DNA from: JBJXGC01 sp046154545
GTDB lineage: Bacteria > Chloroflexota > Dehalococcoidia > Tepidiformales > Tepidiformaceae
Direction: 5' to 3'
Length of the DNA: 6,744 bases
NCBI GenBank assembly: GCA_046154545.1
Contig: JBJXGC010000229.1
Coordinates: forward strand, 1-6,744
Made by a program: the position numbers and the translations under genes. A model generated the notes under the pieces. The model was not told where the DNA came from. It ran no database searches and worked only from the letters and a program-made list of their open reading frames with translations. Within the stretch, counting starts at the first letter, position 1, and every line of letters starts with the position of its first letter. This document shows positions 1 through 5,984 of this stretch, one piece after another.

Positions 1-75
1 TTGGTCGGCCTCGGCAGCCTTAATCCGCGCCCAGCGGGCGGTTTCATCGTTGAGTGAGATCGTCACGTTTCGCAT
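1..75 (-). CDS. Ribbon-helix-helix antitoxin, copy B (partial, C-terminus outside window)
   Basis: Only the first 25 codons are present; the gene continues beyond base 1. They begin MRNVTISLNDETARWARIKA, the beta strand plus first helix of a ribbon-helix-helix (CopG/VapB-like) DNA-binding domain. In this fold the N-terminal strand pairs in a dimer and inserts into the DNA major groove. Of these 25 residues, 20 are identical to the start of the complete copy upstream (107-388), and the two align without gaps, so this is a tandem paralogue. The ATG lies 31 nt after the stop of copy A, the same distance that separates copy A from the SprT-like gene. A perfect inverted repeat (78-90) sits just upstream of the ATG. 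Family role, known from relatives: antitoxin and autorepressor. Whether a PIN toxin follows cannot be seen. Confidence 0.7.
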   Translation of the reverse strand, partial: MRNVTISLNDETARWARIKAAEADQ

Positions 76-77
76 GT

Positions 78-90
78 CACGATCTTCGTG
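78..90. promoter_or_regulatory. Candidate antitoxin operator (copy B)
   Basis: A perfect inverted repeat, CACGA-TCT-TCGTG, lies 2 bases upstream of the copy B start codon. Ribbon-helix-helix antitoxins usually bind short palindromes at their own promoters. The element is unchanged in the copy at 391-403 although flanking bases differ. Operator function is inferred. Confidence 0.45.
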
Positions 91-106
91 AATCAGTGGG
101 GCCGTG

Positions 107-388
107 TCAACGGTCAGGAGTGGCAGACGCACCTGCGTCAACCGCCGTGGCTCCTCCGTGGCGGTCGTACACGTCCTCTCGCGTCGGCAGCAGCTGATCC
201 GCGCTGCGGATTGGGTAGGATGGCCGCGCGAAAAACCGATCCATGGCGACGTCATAGTCGTCGGCACCGTGACGTTCCTTTTCGAGGAGCGTGGCAATGA
301 AGCGCGAGAGGCTCTGGTCCGCTTCGGCGGCCTTGACCCGCGCCCAGCGATGGGTGTCGTCGCCGAGTGAGATGGTGACCTTGCGCAT
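107..388 (-). CDS. Ribbon-helix-helix (CopG/VapB-like) antitoxin, copy A, 93 aa
   Basis: Residues 1-35 (starting MRKVTISLGDDTHRWARVKA, then SLSRFIATLLEKE) match the strand-helix-helix DNA-binding fold. Residues about 43-76 (DYDVAMDRFFARP ... LPTREDVYDR) match the toxin-binding tail typical of antitoxins paired with PIN-domain toxins. Such proteins repress their own operon and neutralise an RNase toxin. Here no toxin follows: the next gene, 31 nt downstream, is a second antitoxin. The last residues (after YDRHGG) look non-native, because the final Arg codon and TGA lie inside a sequence duplicated from the end of the SprT-like gene. The tail residues AVDAGASATPD resemble the first strand of a PIN domain, which may be a trace of a lost toxin (inference). 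No strong Shine-Dalgarno is present, only GAAGA about 10 nt upstream. The ATG is supported by alignment with copy B. Confidence 0.75.
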   Translation of the reverse strand: MRKVTISLGDDTHRWARVKAAEADQSLSRFIATLLEKERHGADDYDVAMDRFFARPSYPIRSADQLLPTREDVYDRHGGATAVDAGASATPDR

Positions 389-390
389 CC

Positions 391-403
391 CACGATCTTC
401 GTG
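391..403. promoter_or_regulatory. Candidate antitoxin operator (copy A)
   Basis: The same CACGA-TCT-TCGTG inverted repeat as at 78-90 lies 2 bases upstream of the copy A ATG, in the 31-nt gap after the SprT-like gene. Its exact conservation and placement fit an autoregulatory operator that would also block ribosome access to the start. This is inference; no strong -10/-35 pair is recognisable here. Confidence 0.45.
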
Positions 404-419
404 AAGCCGTGGGGCCCGG

Positions 420-1088
420 TCAACGTAGTGCGTCGAACGGGAACCCGGGCCGGATCGCCTTCAGCGTCTTCAATGGCGTTCGGTAGCCGGGCATGACCCG
501 CTCGACCTCCGCCCAGAAGCGGGGCGAATGGTTGTGTTCGATGAGATGGCAGAGTTCGTGTACCACGACATAATCGAGGAGGGCGGGGTCCATCGCGACG
601 CAACGCCAGTTGATGCTGATCGCGTCCTTGCCGCTGCAGCTGCCCCAACGGCGTTTCTGGTCGCGAATGGCGAGGCGCGTGGGCGTCCGGCCGACGACCG
701 GCGCCCAGCGGGCCACCGCCTCCGTCACGGCGGCGGCGGCCCGGGACGCGTACCAGCGGACGACCGCGGCGTGGATCCGCTCCGGTTCGAGCTCCGGCGC
801 GGCGATGCGGAGGGCCCGGCCGTCGAAGCTCACCGACACCCGCCTGGCTCTCCGCAGTTCGAGCCGGAACGGTTGGCCGAGGTAGGAGAGCCGGTCACCG
901 TCGGCGACCAGGCGGGGCAGGACGGGTTCCGGCGGGACCGCCTCAAGCCGCCGCAGGATCCAGGGCACCTGCTTTTTGACAAACTCCGCGAGTTCGTCTC
1001 GGGGCACGAACAGGGGCGCCCGCACCACGACTTCGCGGGCTGGTGGGACCGACAGGGCCATCGTTTTGCGGCGCTGGGCGCTCCGCAC
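420..1088 (-). CDS. SprT/YgjP-type zinc metallopeptidase (M48-like, DUF45)
   Basis: Predicted cytoplasmic zinc-dependent hydrolase; no signal peptide or membrane segment is seen. With the GTG start (222 aa), RWGSCS is at 147-152 and the zinc motif HELCH at 177-181. The expected ligands are H177 and H181, the catalytic acid is E178, and the third His is in NHSPRFW (H187). This layout is the YgjP hallmark. The physiological substrate of the family is not well established. The N-terminus is uncertain: the frame stays open upstream of the GTG and encodes AVIRYTVVRSAQRRKTMAL, whose first residues match the conserved family start, yet no ATG, GTG or TTG is found there. CTG codons at 1137-1139 and 1149-1151 are the only near-cognate options noticed, the latter overlapping the TGA of the LLM gene (CTGA). 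The gene is co-oriented with the LLM gene and both antitoxins, so an operon is plausible. Confidence 0.9.
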   Translation of the reverse strand: MRSAQRRKTMALSVPPAREVVVRAPLFVPRDELAEFVKKQVPWILRRLEAVPPEPVLPRLVADGDRLSYLGQPFRLELRRARRVSVSFDGRALRIAAPELEPERIHAAVVRWYASRAAAAVTEAVARWAPVVGRTPTRLAIRDQKRRWGSCSGKDAISINWRCVAMDPALLDYVVVHELCHLIEHNHSPRFWAEVERVMPGYRTPLKTLKAIRPGFPFDALR

Positions 1089-1147
1089 GACGGTGTAGCG
1101 GATAACGGCGTCACCCGCTGCGACCTCGCCTGCCTCCAGCCTGGCGC

Positions 1148-2098
1148 TCAGAACGCTTTCACCCGGGGGGCGATCTCGCTCGCCAGGTACTCCGGTACGG
1201 AGTCGGAGGCGAAGTTGAAGTGCTGGAACTGGAGCTCGCTGAGGCCCATCTCCGCGAGTCTGCCGAGCTGGTCGACGACTTCATCCGTGGTGCCGGCGAT
1301 GAGGCCGCGCTTCTTCATCCCCGCGCGGAAGTCGGCGAGCGAGGTGCCGGCGGGGGCGCCGAACATGCCCATCACCCGCTGGGTGGAGGCGTCGAGGTCG
1401 GCCTCGTTGGCGCCGACGATGGCGAAGACCATCATCGATTTCTTAATGGTGGCGATGTCCCGGCCCTCGGCGGCGCAGTGCCCCTCGAGGACGGCCAGCT
1501 TCGCCCGGTAGCCGTCCGGGCCGAGGTTCACGGCGTTCCACTCGTCGGCGTAGCGGGCGACAAGCTTAAGCGTGCGCTTTTCGCCGGTGCCGCCGATGAG
1601 GACGGGGATTTTGCGGGCCGGGCGGGGCTGGCAGTCGGCGTCCAGGAGGCTGTAGTAGGTGCCGCTGTGGGTGGTGGCGCCGGGGCTCCAGAGAGCGGTG
1701 ATAAGCTGGAGGGCCTCCTCGAGCCGGTCGAAGCGCTCCTTCACCGGGGGAAACGGGATGCCGTAGGCCTTGTGCTCGGCCTCATTCCAGCCAGCGCCCA
1801 GGCCCATGACGAAGCGGCCGCCGCTGAGCAGGTCGATCTGGGCGGCCATGCGGCCAACGTCCACGGGCGCGCGGAAGGTGACCGGGGAGACGAGCGGGCC
1901 GAAGCGGATGTTTCGGGTCTCCCTGGCCGCGAGGACGAACGAGAGGTAGGCCTCGAGCGAGTCCTGCTGAGGGCCGATGAAGTAGTGGTCGGAGCGGAAG
2001 ACGCTGGGGAAGCCGAGCCGCTCGGCGAGGGCGAGGATGTGGCTCCAGCGCTCCCAGGCGAGCCCGTTCTGGCCCTCGACCATCAGTCCGATATCCAT
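1148..2098 (-). CDS. LLM class F420-dependent (or FMN-dependent) oxidoreductase
   Basis: This 316-aa protein has the bacterial luciferase-like TIM-barrel fold. Visible landmarks are the N-terminal strand MDIGLMVEGQ, SDHY at 36-39, GRFVMGLGAGWNEAEH at 94-109, RFDRLEEAL at 122-130, the phosphate-binding IPVLIGGTGEKRTLKLVARY at 164-183, ADEWN at 184-188, and a C-terminal GTTDEVVDQL at 269-278. The GLGAGW/RFDRLEEAL pattern resembles the Rv1855c-like group of probable F420-dependent enzymes, which transfer hydride from reduced F420 to unknown substrates; FMN use cannot be excluded. The ATG at 2096-2098 is chosen because GGAGG lies 7 nt upstream and the protein begins at the fold's first strand. 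An open extension to 2275 reads through the divergent promoter region and is unlikely. It is divergent from the MBL-fold hydrolase and upstream of the SprT-like gene. Confidence 0.92.
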   Translation of the reverse strand: MDIGLMVEGQNGLAWERWSHILALAERLGFPSVFRSDHYFIGPQQDSLEAYLSFVLAARETRNIRFGPLVSPVTFRAPVDVGRMAAQIDLLSGGRFVMGLGAGWNEAEHKAYGIPFPPVKERFDRLEEALQLITALWSPGATTHSGTYYSLLDADCQPRPARKIPVLIGGTGEKRTLKLVARYADEWNAVNLGPDGYRAKLAVLEGHCAAEGRDIATIKKSMMVFAIVGANEADLDASTQRVMGMFGAPAGTSLADFRAGMKKRGLIAGTTDEVVDQLGRLAEMGLSELQFQHFNFASDSVPEYLASEIAPRVKAF

Positions 2099-2118
2099 CT
2101 CGCGGCCTCCGTGGCGCG

Positions 2119-2124
2119 ATCCTA
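2119..2124 (-). promoter_or_regulatory. Possible -10 element of the LLM oxidoreductase gene
   Basis: On the minus strand the sequence reads TAGGAT, two mismatches from TATAAT, with its 3' end 21 bases from the ATG. The -10-like element of the Uma2 gene has exactly this distance. No convincing -35 box is present at 16-18 bp. Shine-Dalgarno GGAGG lies at 2106-2110. Confidence 0.3.
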
Positions 2125-2219
2125 CCGCCCGGAAGCCGCAACCGCTCGCCAGCGGGGCCTGATTGGGGTACAACGCCGGGGTTCGTTCGCTCAAACATGG
2201 GCGGCGATGGGGGCAGTTC

Positions 2220-3509
2220 TTGGCTGAATCAGTACGCGCATACGTTGACCGGCTGTGGGCGGGCGAGGCGGACATCCAGGCGACGCATCCCGTCCAGCCT
2301 TATAGCACCGAGGCGGAGGAGATCGCCCCGGGCGTGCTCTGGTACAAGGGCGTGGCCAGTTCGAACACGATCGACACCGGTGATGGGTTGGTGATGCTCG
2401 ATACCGGGACGATGCAGGACACGGCGCGGCTGTTCGCGCAGGTCCGCACGTGGCGGCCCGAGGCTCCGCTGCGGGCCGCGGTCTACTCGCACCACCACGT
2501 CGACCACATCTTCGGGACGGCGCCCTTCGAGGCCGAGGCGGACGAAAAGCGCTGGGGCCGGCCGCTTGTGTATGCGCACGCGCTTATCCCGGCGGCCTTC
2601 GACCGCTACAAGAAGACGCTGGGCTGGAACACGGCCATTAACAAGCGCCAGTTCGCGCTGCCGCTCGAGCGCTTCCGCTGGCCGGCCGAGTACCGCTACC
2701 CGGACGTGACCTACCACGACCGGATCACGTTCCGGAGCGGTGACCTCACGTTCGAACTGTCGCACGCCCGGGGCGAGACCGACGACGCCACCTGGACGTG
2801 GGTGCCAGAGAAGCGGCTGCTCGCGACCGGCGACCTCTTCATCTGGGCCACGCCGAACGCCGGGAACCCGCAGAAGGTGCAGCGCTACTGTGGTGAGTGG
2901 GCCACGGCCCTGCGTCGGATGGCGGCGCTGCGGCCGGAGCTGCTGGTGGCCGGGCACGGCTTCCCGATCTTTGGGGAGGGGCGGGTACAGGAGGCGCTCA
3001 CGGATACGGCTGACCTGCTGGAGACGATCGAGACGCAGACGCTCGCCCTGATGAACGCCGGTGCGCCACTCGACCGGGTTATGCACGAGGTCGAGATCCC
3101 GCAGCGGCTGCTCGACAAGCCATACCTGAAGCCGGTTTACGACCATCCGCAGTTCATCATCCGGAACGTCTGGAGGCTCTATGGTGGCTGGTACGAAGGG
3201 GAGCCGGACAACCTCCTGCCCGCGCCGCGAGCGGAGCAGGCCCGGGAGTGGGTGGCACTCGCCGGTGGCATCGACAAGGTGCTGGCGCGAGTCGCTGCGC
3301 TGCAGGCCGAGGGCAACCTCCGGATGGCCTGCCACCTGGTGGAGTACGCGGTCATTGCGGAGCCGGCCTCGAAGGCGGCCCACGCCCTGCGGGCAGAGGT
3401 CTACGGCGCGCGCTCGAAGCTGGCCGTGAGTTCGATGGAACGCAATATCCTGAACCACGCGGCTCTCGCCAGCGCCCAGGGCAAGCGGGACCTCGCGGGC
3501 GAACACTGA
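2220..3509 (+). CDS. MBL-fold metallo-hydrolase with alkyl sulfatase dimerisation domain
   Basis: Using TTG at 2220 gives 429 aa. Residues about 40-255 form a metallo-beta-lactamase domain: HHHVDH at 91-96 (HxHxDH), a further metal His at H182 in HARGETDDATW, D205 in TGDLFIW and H246 in GHGFPI, so the dinuclear zinc site looks complete. Residues about 275-415 match the alkyl sulfatase dimerisation domain (RNVWRLYGGWYEGEPDNL, then AHALRAEVYGARS). Characterised SdsA1-type alkyl sulfatases are longer and have a C-terminal sterol-carrier-like domain, which is absent here. A GETDDATW motif replaces their substrate-site GTEAP-type sequence, so the substrate is unknown. The protein has no signal peptide and is probably cytoplasmic. 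TTG at 2220 is preferred because a G-run (2208-2212) could serve as Shine-Dalgarno and LAESVRAYVDRLW fits the family start; TTG at 2163 is the alternative. It is divergent from the LLM gene. Confidence 0.9.
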   Translation: MAESVRAYVDRLWAGEADIQATHPVQPYSTEAEEIAPGVLWYKGVASSNTIDTGDGLVMLDTGTMQDTARLFAQVRTWRPEAPLRAAVYSHHHVDHIFGTAPFEAEADEKRWGRPLVYAHALIPAAFDRYKKTLGWNTAINKRQFALPLERFRWPAEYRYPDVTYHDRITFRSGDLTFELSHARGETDDATWTWVPEKRLLATGDLFIWATPNAGNPQKVQRYCGEWATALRRMAALRPELLVAGHGFPIFGEGRVQEALTDTADLLETIETQTLALMNAGAPLDRVMHEVEIPQRLLDKPYLKPVYDHPQFIIRNVWRLYGGWYEGEPDNLLPAPRAEQAREWVALAGGIDKVLARVAALQAEGNLRMACHLVEYAVIAEPASKAAHALRAEVYGARSKLAVSSMERNILNHAALASAQGKRDLAGEH

Positions 3510-3525
3510 GCGTGGGTGGTTCGCC
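3498..3525. terminator. Hairpin between convergent genes, possible bidirectional terminator
   Basis: GGCGAACAC (3498-3506) can pair with GTG (3516-3518) and TTCGCC (3520-3525), giving a 9-bp stem with one bulged G and a 9-base loop. It spans the hydrolase stop codon and ends 15 bases before the stop of the convergent Uma2 gene. No T-tract follows on either strand, so intrinsic termination is uncertain. Confidence 0.4.
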
Positions 3526-3539
3526 GGGACCGACCGTGG

Positions 3540-4163
3540 CTACCGGATTTCAGCGAGGACACGGGCGAGGTCGCCCGCGAGCAGCTTCTCAACATGAAGC
3601 CGCAGTCCCGGGAACTCACGGCTCTCGATGATGCCATCGGCGTCGGGCTCAAGGCGGACGTATTCGCCTTCTTCGAGGACGAACCAGTCGAGCTGTTCAT
3701 CGAGCGTCCGCCAGACGATGTACTCGCGGACGCCATTGCGCCGGTAAGCGTTCTTCTTGCCGTGAAGATCGACGGACATGCTGGAGGCAGCGACCTCGGC
3801 AATCAGTTCAGGCGCACCCTCGAGATAGCCGTGTGCGTTCTCGTATGCGCCGCCGCCGATGCGCCACAAGATGATGTCCGGCTGGACCTCGTTGTCCGCG
3901 TCGAGCACGAGGGACCCGTTGTGGCCGAACTCGATGTCGGCGTGACCGGCGACGTACACACCCATCCATGCGCCAAGGTGGGCGTCCGGGGTGCCATGCT
4001 GGTGCATCCGCAATGGTGAACTCACGTAGACCACCCCCTCAATTAGCTCGGCGCGCTCCACGTCGGAGGCCTCATAGCGGCGATGGAATTCGAAGCGGCT
4101 CATGCGGGCGCCGTTTTCGAGGAGCATGCCGCGGGGGGTGGCGATGCGAGCCGGGGCAGCCAT
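3540..4163 (-). CDS. Uma2 family endonuclease-like protein (DUF820, PD-(D/E)XK fold)
   Basis: 207 aa, with the restriction-endonuclase-like fold of the Uma2/DUF820 family. Visible motifs are AELIEGVVYVSSP (38-50), the core acid in EVQPDIILW (D96), ELIAEVAASS (E123), and DLHGKKNAYRRNGVREYIVW, with K136/K137 and Y140 at the expected active-site helix. The full PD...E...K set suggests an intact nuclease fold, but the cellular role of the family is largely unknown; members are abundant in cyanobacteria, Chloroflexota and actinobacteria. The ATG at 4161-4163 is chosen over one at 4208 because AGGAGGA sits 5 nt upstream. The first 20 residues precede the recognisable domain (MSRFEFHRRYEAS). By eye the gene is less GC-rich than its neighbours, which may point to transfer. 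It is convergent with the MBL hydrolase and divergent from the ABC-F gene. Confidence 0.9.
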   Translation of the reverse strand: MAAPARIATPRGMLLENGARMSRFEFHRRYEASDVERAELIEGVVYVSSPLRMHQHGTPDAHLGAWMGVYVAGHADIEFGHNGSLVLDADNEVQPDIILWRIGGGAYENAHGYLEGAPELIAEVAASSMSVDLHGKKNAYRRNGVREYIVWRTLDEQLDWFVLEEGEYVRLEPDADGIIESREFPGLRLHVEKLLAGDLARVLAEIR

Positions 4164-4183
4164 GGGCGTCCTCCTGGTCCCAC

Positions 4184-4192
4184 ATTCTATCA
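4184..4192 (-). promoter_or_regulatory. Extended -10 promoter of the Uma2 gene
   Basis: On the minus strand TGA-TAGAAT matches an extended -10 (TGn-TATAAT) with one mismatch in the hexamer. It ends 21 bases from the ATG, placing transcription start near 4177 and leaving a very short leader that contains the AGGAGGA Shine-Dalgarno (4169-4175). No good -35 box is present, as is usual for extended -10 promoters. Confidence 0.55.
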
Positions 4193-4252
4193 CCGGGGGG
4201 GCCGGCATGACCCGGGTCGCGCTCCTGCCCGAGGCGCTGCAACAATGTCCGG

Positions 4253-5896
4253 GTGATCGTTGCCGATATCAGCCGCATCGCCCGCATTCACGGCGGGCGG
4301 ACCATCTTCCGGGACCTCTCGTGGTCGATCCAGGACGGTGACCGGGTCGGGTTGATCGGCCCGAGCGGCGGCGGGAAATCGACGCTCGTGCGTCTGCTCG
4401 CGGGGATTGACCGGCCGGACGAGGGCGCCGTGACGTTCCGGCGCGGGGTGAAGGTCGCCTACCTCGCCCAGGAGTTTAGCGGGCGGACGGGCCGCACCGC
4501 ATTGGACGAAGTGCTGGCCGGGCATGACGACCTCGCGGCGCTGGACGCGGAGCTGCACGCGGCCGAAGCGCGCATGGCTGACCCGGCCGTGCAGGGCGAC
4601 CTGGACGCGTTCGACCGCGTCATGGCCGGGCACGAACGCCTCCTGGGCCGCTACGACGAGCTGGGCGGCCCGATGCTGCGGAACCGGGCGGAGGGGCTGC
4701 TGCGTTCGCTCGGGTTGCCGGAAGCGTCCTGGCCGAAGCCGATGGAGCTGCTGAGCGGGGGCCAGCGCAAGATCGTTGGGCTGGCCCGCTCTCTCCTCGC
4801 CGGACCGGACCTCCTCTTGCTGGACGAGCCGGACAACCACCTCGACCTGGCGCACAAGGCGATGCTTGAGCGGGTCATTCGCGAGCACGAAGGCGCGGTT
4901 ATCGTCGTTTCGCACGACCGCTACCTGCTGGACGAGACGGTGACGGCCGTCGTCGAACTCGAACCGTCGCGGGAAGGCGCACGCCTCAAACGCTGGGAGG
5001 GCAACTACAGCGCCTACGCCGCCCAGCGCGAGCTCGCGCTGCTTCGCCAGCAGCAGGACTACCAGGCGCAGCAGAAGGAGATCGCCCGGCTCGAAGAGGC
5101 GATCGTCCGGTTCAAGGTCTGGGCGTCCGTCGTCGTCGATGAGCGCCACATTAAGCAGGCGCGAAACAAACAGCGCCAGATCGACCGCATGGACAAGGTC
5201 GAGCGGCCGGTGCTCGAACGCCGGCGGATGGCGCTCCAGTTCCGGGCCGCTGCCCGTGGTGGGGCGAAGGCGGTCGAGCTGCGTTCCGTCGGTAAGGCGT
5301 TCGGCGACCAGGTCGTTTTGCTGGATGCGAATGCGACCGTCATGAACGGGGAGCGCGTCGGTATCGTCGGGCCGAACGGCTCGGGAAAGTCGGTGTTGCT
5401 CAAGCTCATCACGGGCGAGCACAGCCCGGACGAAGGAGTGGTCTGGATCGGCCCCTCAATGAAGCAGGGGCAGTACGCCCAGGAACACGAGACGCTCGAC
5501 TTCGCGAAGACGCCGATCGAGGCCGTCCGCGAAGTGAAGGCGATGTTCGAGGGCGAGGCGGTGGCCGCCCTGGCGCGATTCCTGCTGCCGTTCGATACCC
5601 TCTCCCAGCCGATCGCGAGGCTCAGCGGCGGCGAGAAGAGCCGGGTCCAACTCGCCCGGCTGATGCTGCTGGGCGCGAACCTGCTCTTGCTGGACGAACC
5701 GACGAACAACCTCGACATCCCCGCCGCCGAGGTGCTTGAGGACGCCCTCGAGAAGTTCAGCGGGACGGTCATCGTCGTCTCCCACGACCGCTATCTGCTC
5801 GACCGGCTGGTGGACCGGGTGATCGAGGTGAAGGACGGCGAGGTGCGGGTGTTCGAGGGCGGGTACAGCTACTACGCGGAGCACAAGGGCGGCTAA
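4253..5896 (+). CDS. ABC-F family ATP-binding cassette protein
   Basis: 547 aa with two ABC ATPase domains and no membrane segment: a soluble ABC-F protein, a family that acts on ribosomes as translation factors or, in some members, antibiotic-protection proteins. Domain 1: Walker A GPSGGGKST (36-44), signature LSGGQRK (167-173), Walker B LLLLDEP (187-193, E192), switch SHDRY (220-224). Linker about 250-335, charged and helical, of ordinary length (QQKEIARLEEAIVRFK). Domain 2: Walker A GPNGSGKS (373-380), signature LSGGEKSR (457-464), Walker B LLLLDEP (477-483, E482), switch SHDRYLLD (510-517). The usual DEPTNHLD reads DEPDNHLD in domain 1 and DEPTNNLD in domain 2. There is no C-terminal extension, and the linker is not the long type of known resistance proteins, though length alone cannot exclude that role. 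The GTG start lacks a clear Shine-Dalgarno. Confidence 0.93.
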   Translation: MIVADISRIARIHGGRTIFRDLSWSIQDGDRVGLIGPSGGGKSTLVRLLAGIDRPDEGAVTFRRGVKVAYLAQEFSGRTGRTALDEVLAGHDDLAALDAELHAAEARMADPAVQGDLDAFDRVMAGHERLLGRYDELGGPMLRNRAEGLLRSLGLPEASWPKPMELLSGGQRKIVGLARSLLAGPDLLLLDEPDNHLDLAHKAMLERVIREHEGAVIVVSHDRYLLDETVTAVVELEPSREGARLKRWEGNYSAYAAQRELALLRQQQDYQAQQKEIARLEEAIVRFKVWASVVVDERHIKQARNKQRQIDRMDKVERPVLERRRMALQFRAAARGGAKAVELRSVGKAFGDQVVLLDANATVMNGERVGIVGPNGSGKSVLLKLITGEHSPDEGVVWIGPSMKQGQYAQEHETLDFAKTPIEAVREVKAMFEGEAVAALARFLLPFDTLSQPIARLSGGEKSRVQLARLMLLGANLLLLDEPTNNLDIPAAEVLEDALEKFSGTVIVVSHDRYLLDRLVDRVIEVKDGEVRVFEGGYSYYAEHKGG

Positions 5897-5908
5897 CCGC
5901 CGAACCGC

Positions 5909-5931
5909 CGCGCTCCCGGAAGTGAGCAGCG
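5909..5931. terminator. Hairpin downstream of the ABC-F gene
   Basis: CGCGCTC (5909-5915) pairs with GAGC (5924-5927) and GCG (5929-5931) around one bulged A, with an 8-base loop. A smaller hairpin, GGCGG/CCGCC (5888-5892/5897-5901), overlaps the ABC-F stop codon. Neither is followed by a T-run, so termination is only possible. Confidence 0.3.
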
Positions 5932-5952
5932 CGAGCCGCCGATCGCTGTGTG

Positions 5953-5958
5953 TATACT
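5953..5958 (+). promoter_or_regulatory. -10-like element upstream of the PPOX-fold gene
   Basis: TATACT differs from TATAAT at one position and stands out in very GC-rich DNA, within an alternating TGTGTGTATACT stretch. It is 26 bases from the ATG, giving a leader of about 20 nt. No recognisable -35 box is found at 17 bp. Confidence 0.45.
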
Positions 5959-5984
5959 GCCCAAACTCTTCGTCCGGAGCAGAC

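Larger units (their letters stand above)
1..425. repeat. Direct tandem duplication, 313-bp offset (1-112 vs 314-425)
   Basis: Bases 1-112 align without gaps to 314-425. The alignment covers the first 25 antitoxin codons plus the 37 bases upstream, of which 31 of 37 are identical. Similarity stops sharply after 112/425, inside the last codons of the SprT-like gene, so the duplicated unit began there and carried its last codon and TGA. The left end of the repeat lies outside the window. Divergence in the coding part is mostly at third positions, suggesting an old duplication kept under selection. Confidence 0.85.

Noticed and set aside
1..425. CRISPR-like or mobile-element repeat
   Set aside because: Only two copies, and each repeat consists of antitoxin coding sequence plus its leader; this is a gene duplication, with no terminal inverted repeats or transposase.
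528..1511. 327-codon plus-strand frame across the SprT-like gene and the end of the LLM gene
   Set aside because: It spans two well-supported minus-strand genes and their junction, and shows no family features.
1220..2227. 335-codon plus-strand frame opposite the LLM gene
   Set aside because: Ala/Gly/Glu/Val-rich product without motifs, lying antisense to a clear LLM enzyme.
2099..2275. N-terminal extension of the LLM oxidoreductase
   Set aside because: It would overlap the start of the divergent hydrolase and has no family similarity, while the ATG at 2098 has a good Shine-Dalgarno.
2229..3506. 425-codon open frame on the minus strand opposite the MBL hydrolase
   Set aside because: It mirrors the whole hydrolase gene, has low-complexity Arg/Val/Leu/Pro-rich protein with no recognisable motif, and is the usual antisense shadow of high-GC coding DNA.
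4102..4341. Small plus-strand frame covering the Uma2/ABC-F divergent region
   Set aside because: It overlaps the Uma2 start and the first codons of ABC-F in another frame, and has no motif or ribosome binding site.
4190..5422. 410-codon open frame on the minus strand opposite the ABC-F gene
   Set aside because: The sense strand encodes a complete ABC-F protein with all motifs; the antisense product shows no domain.
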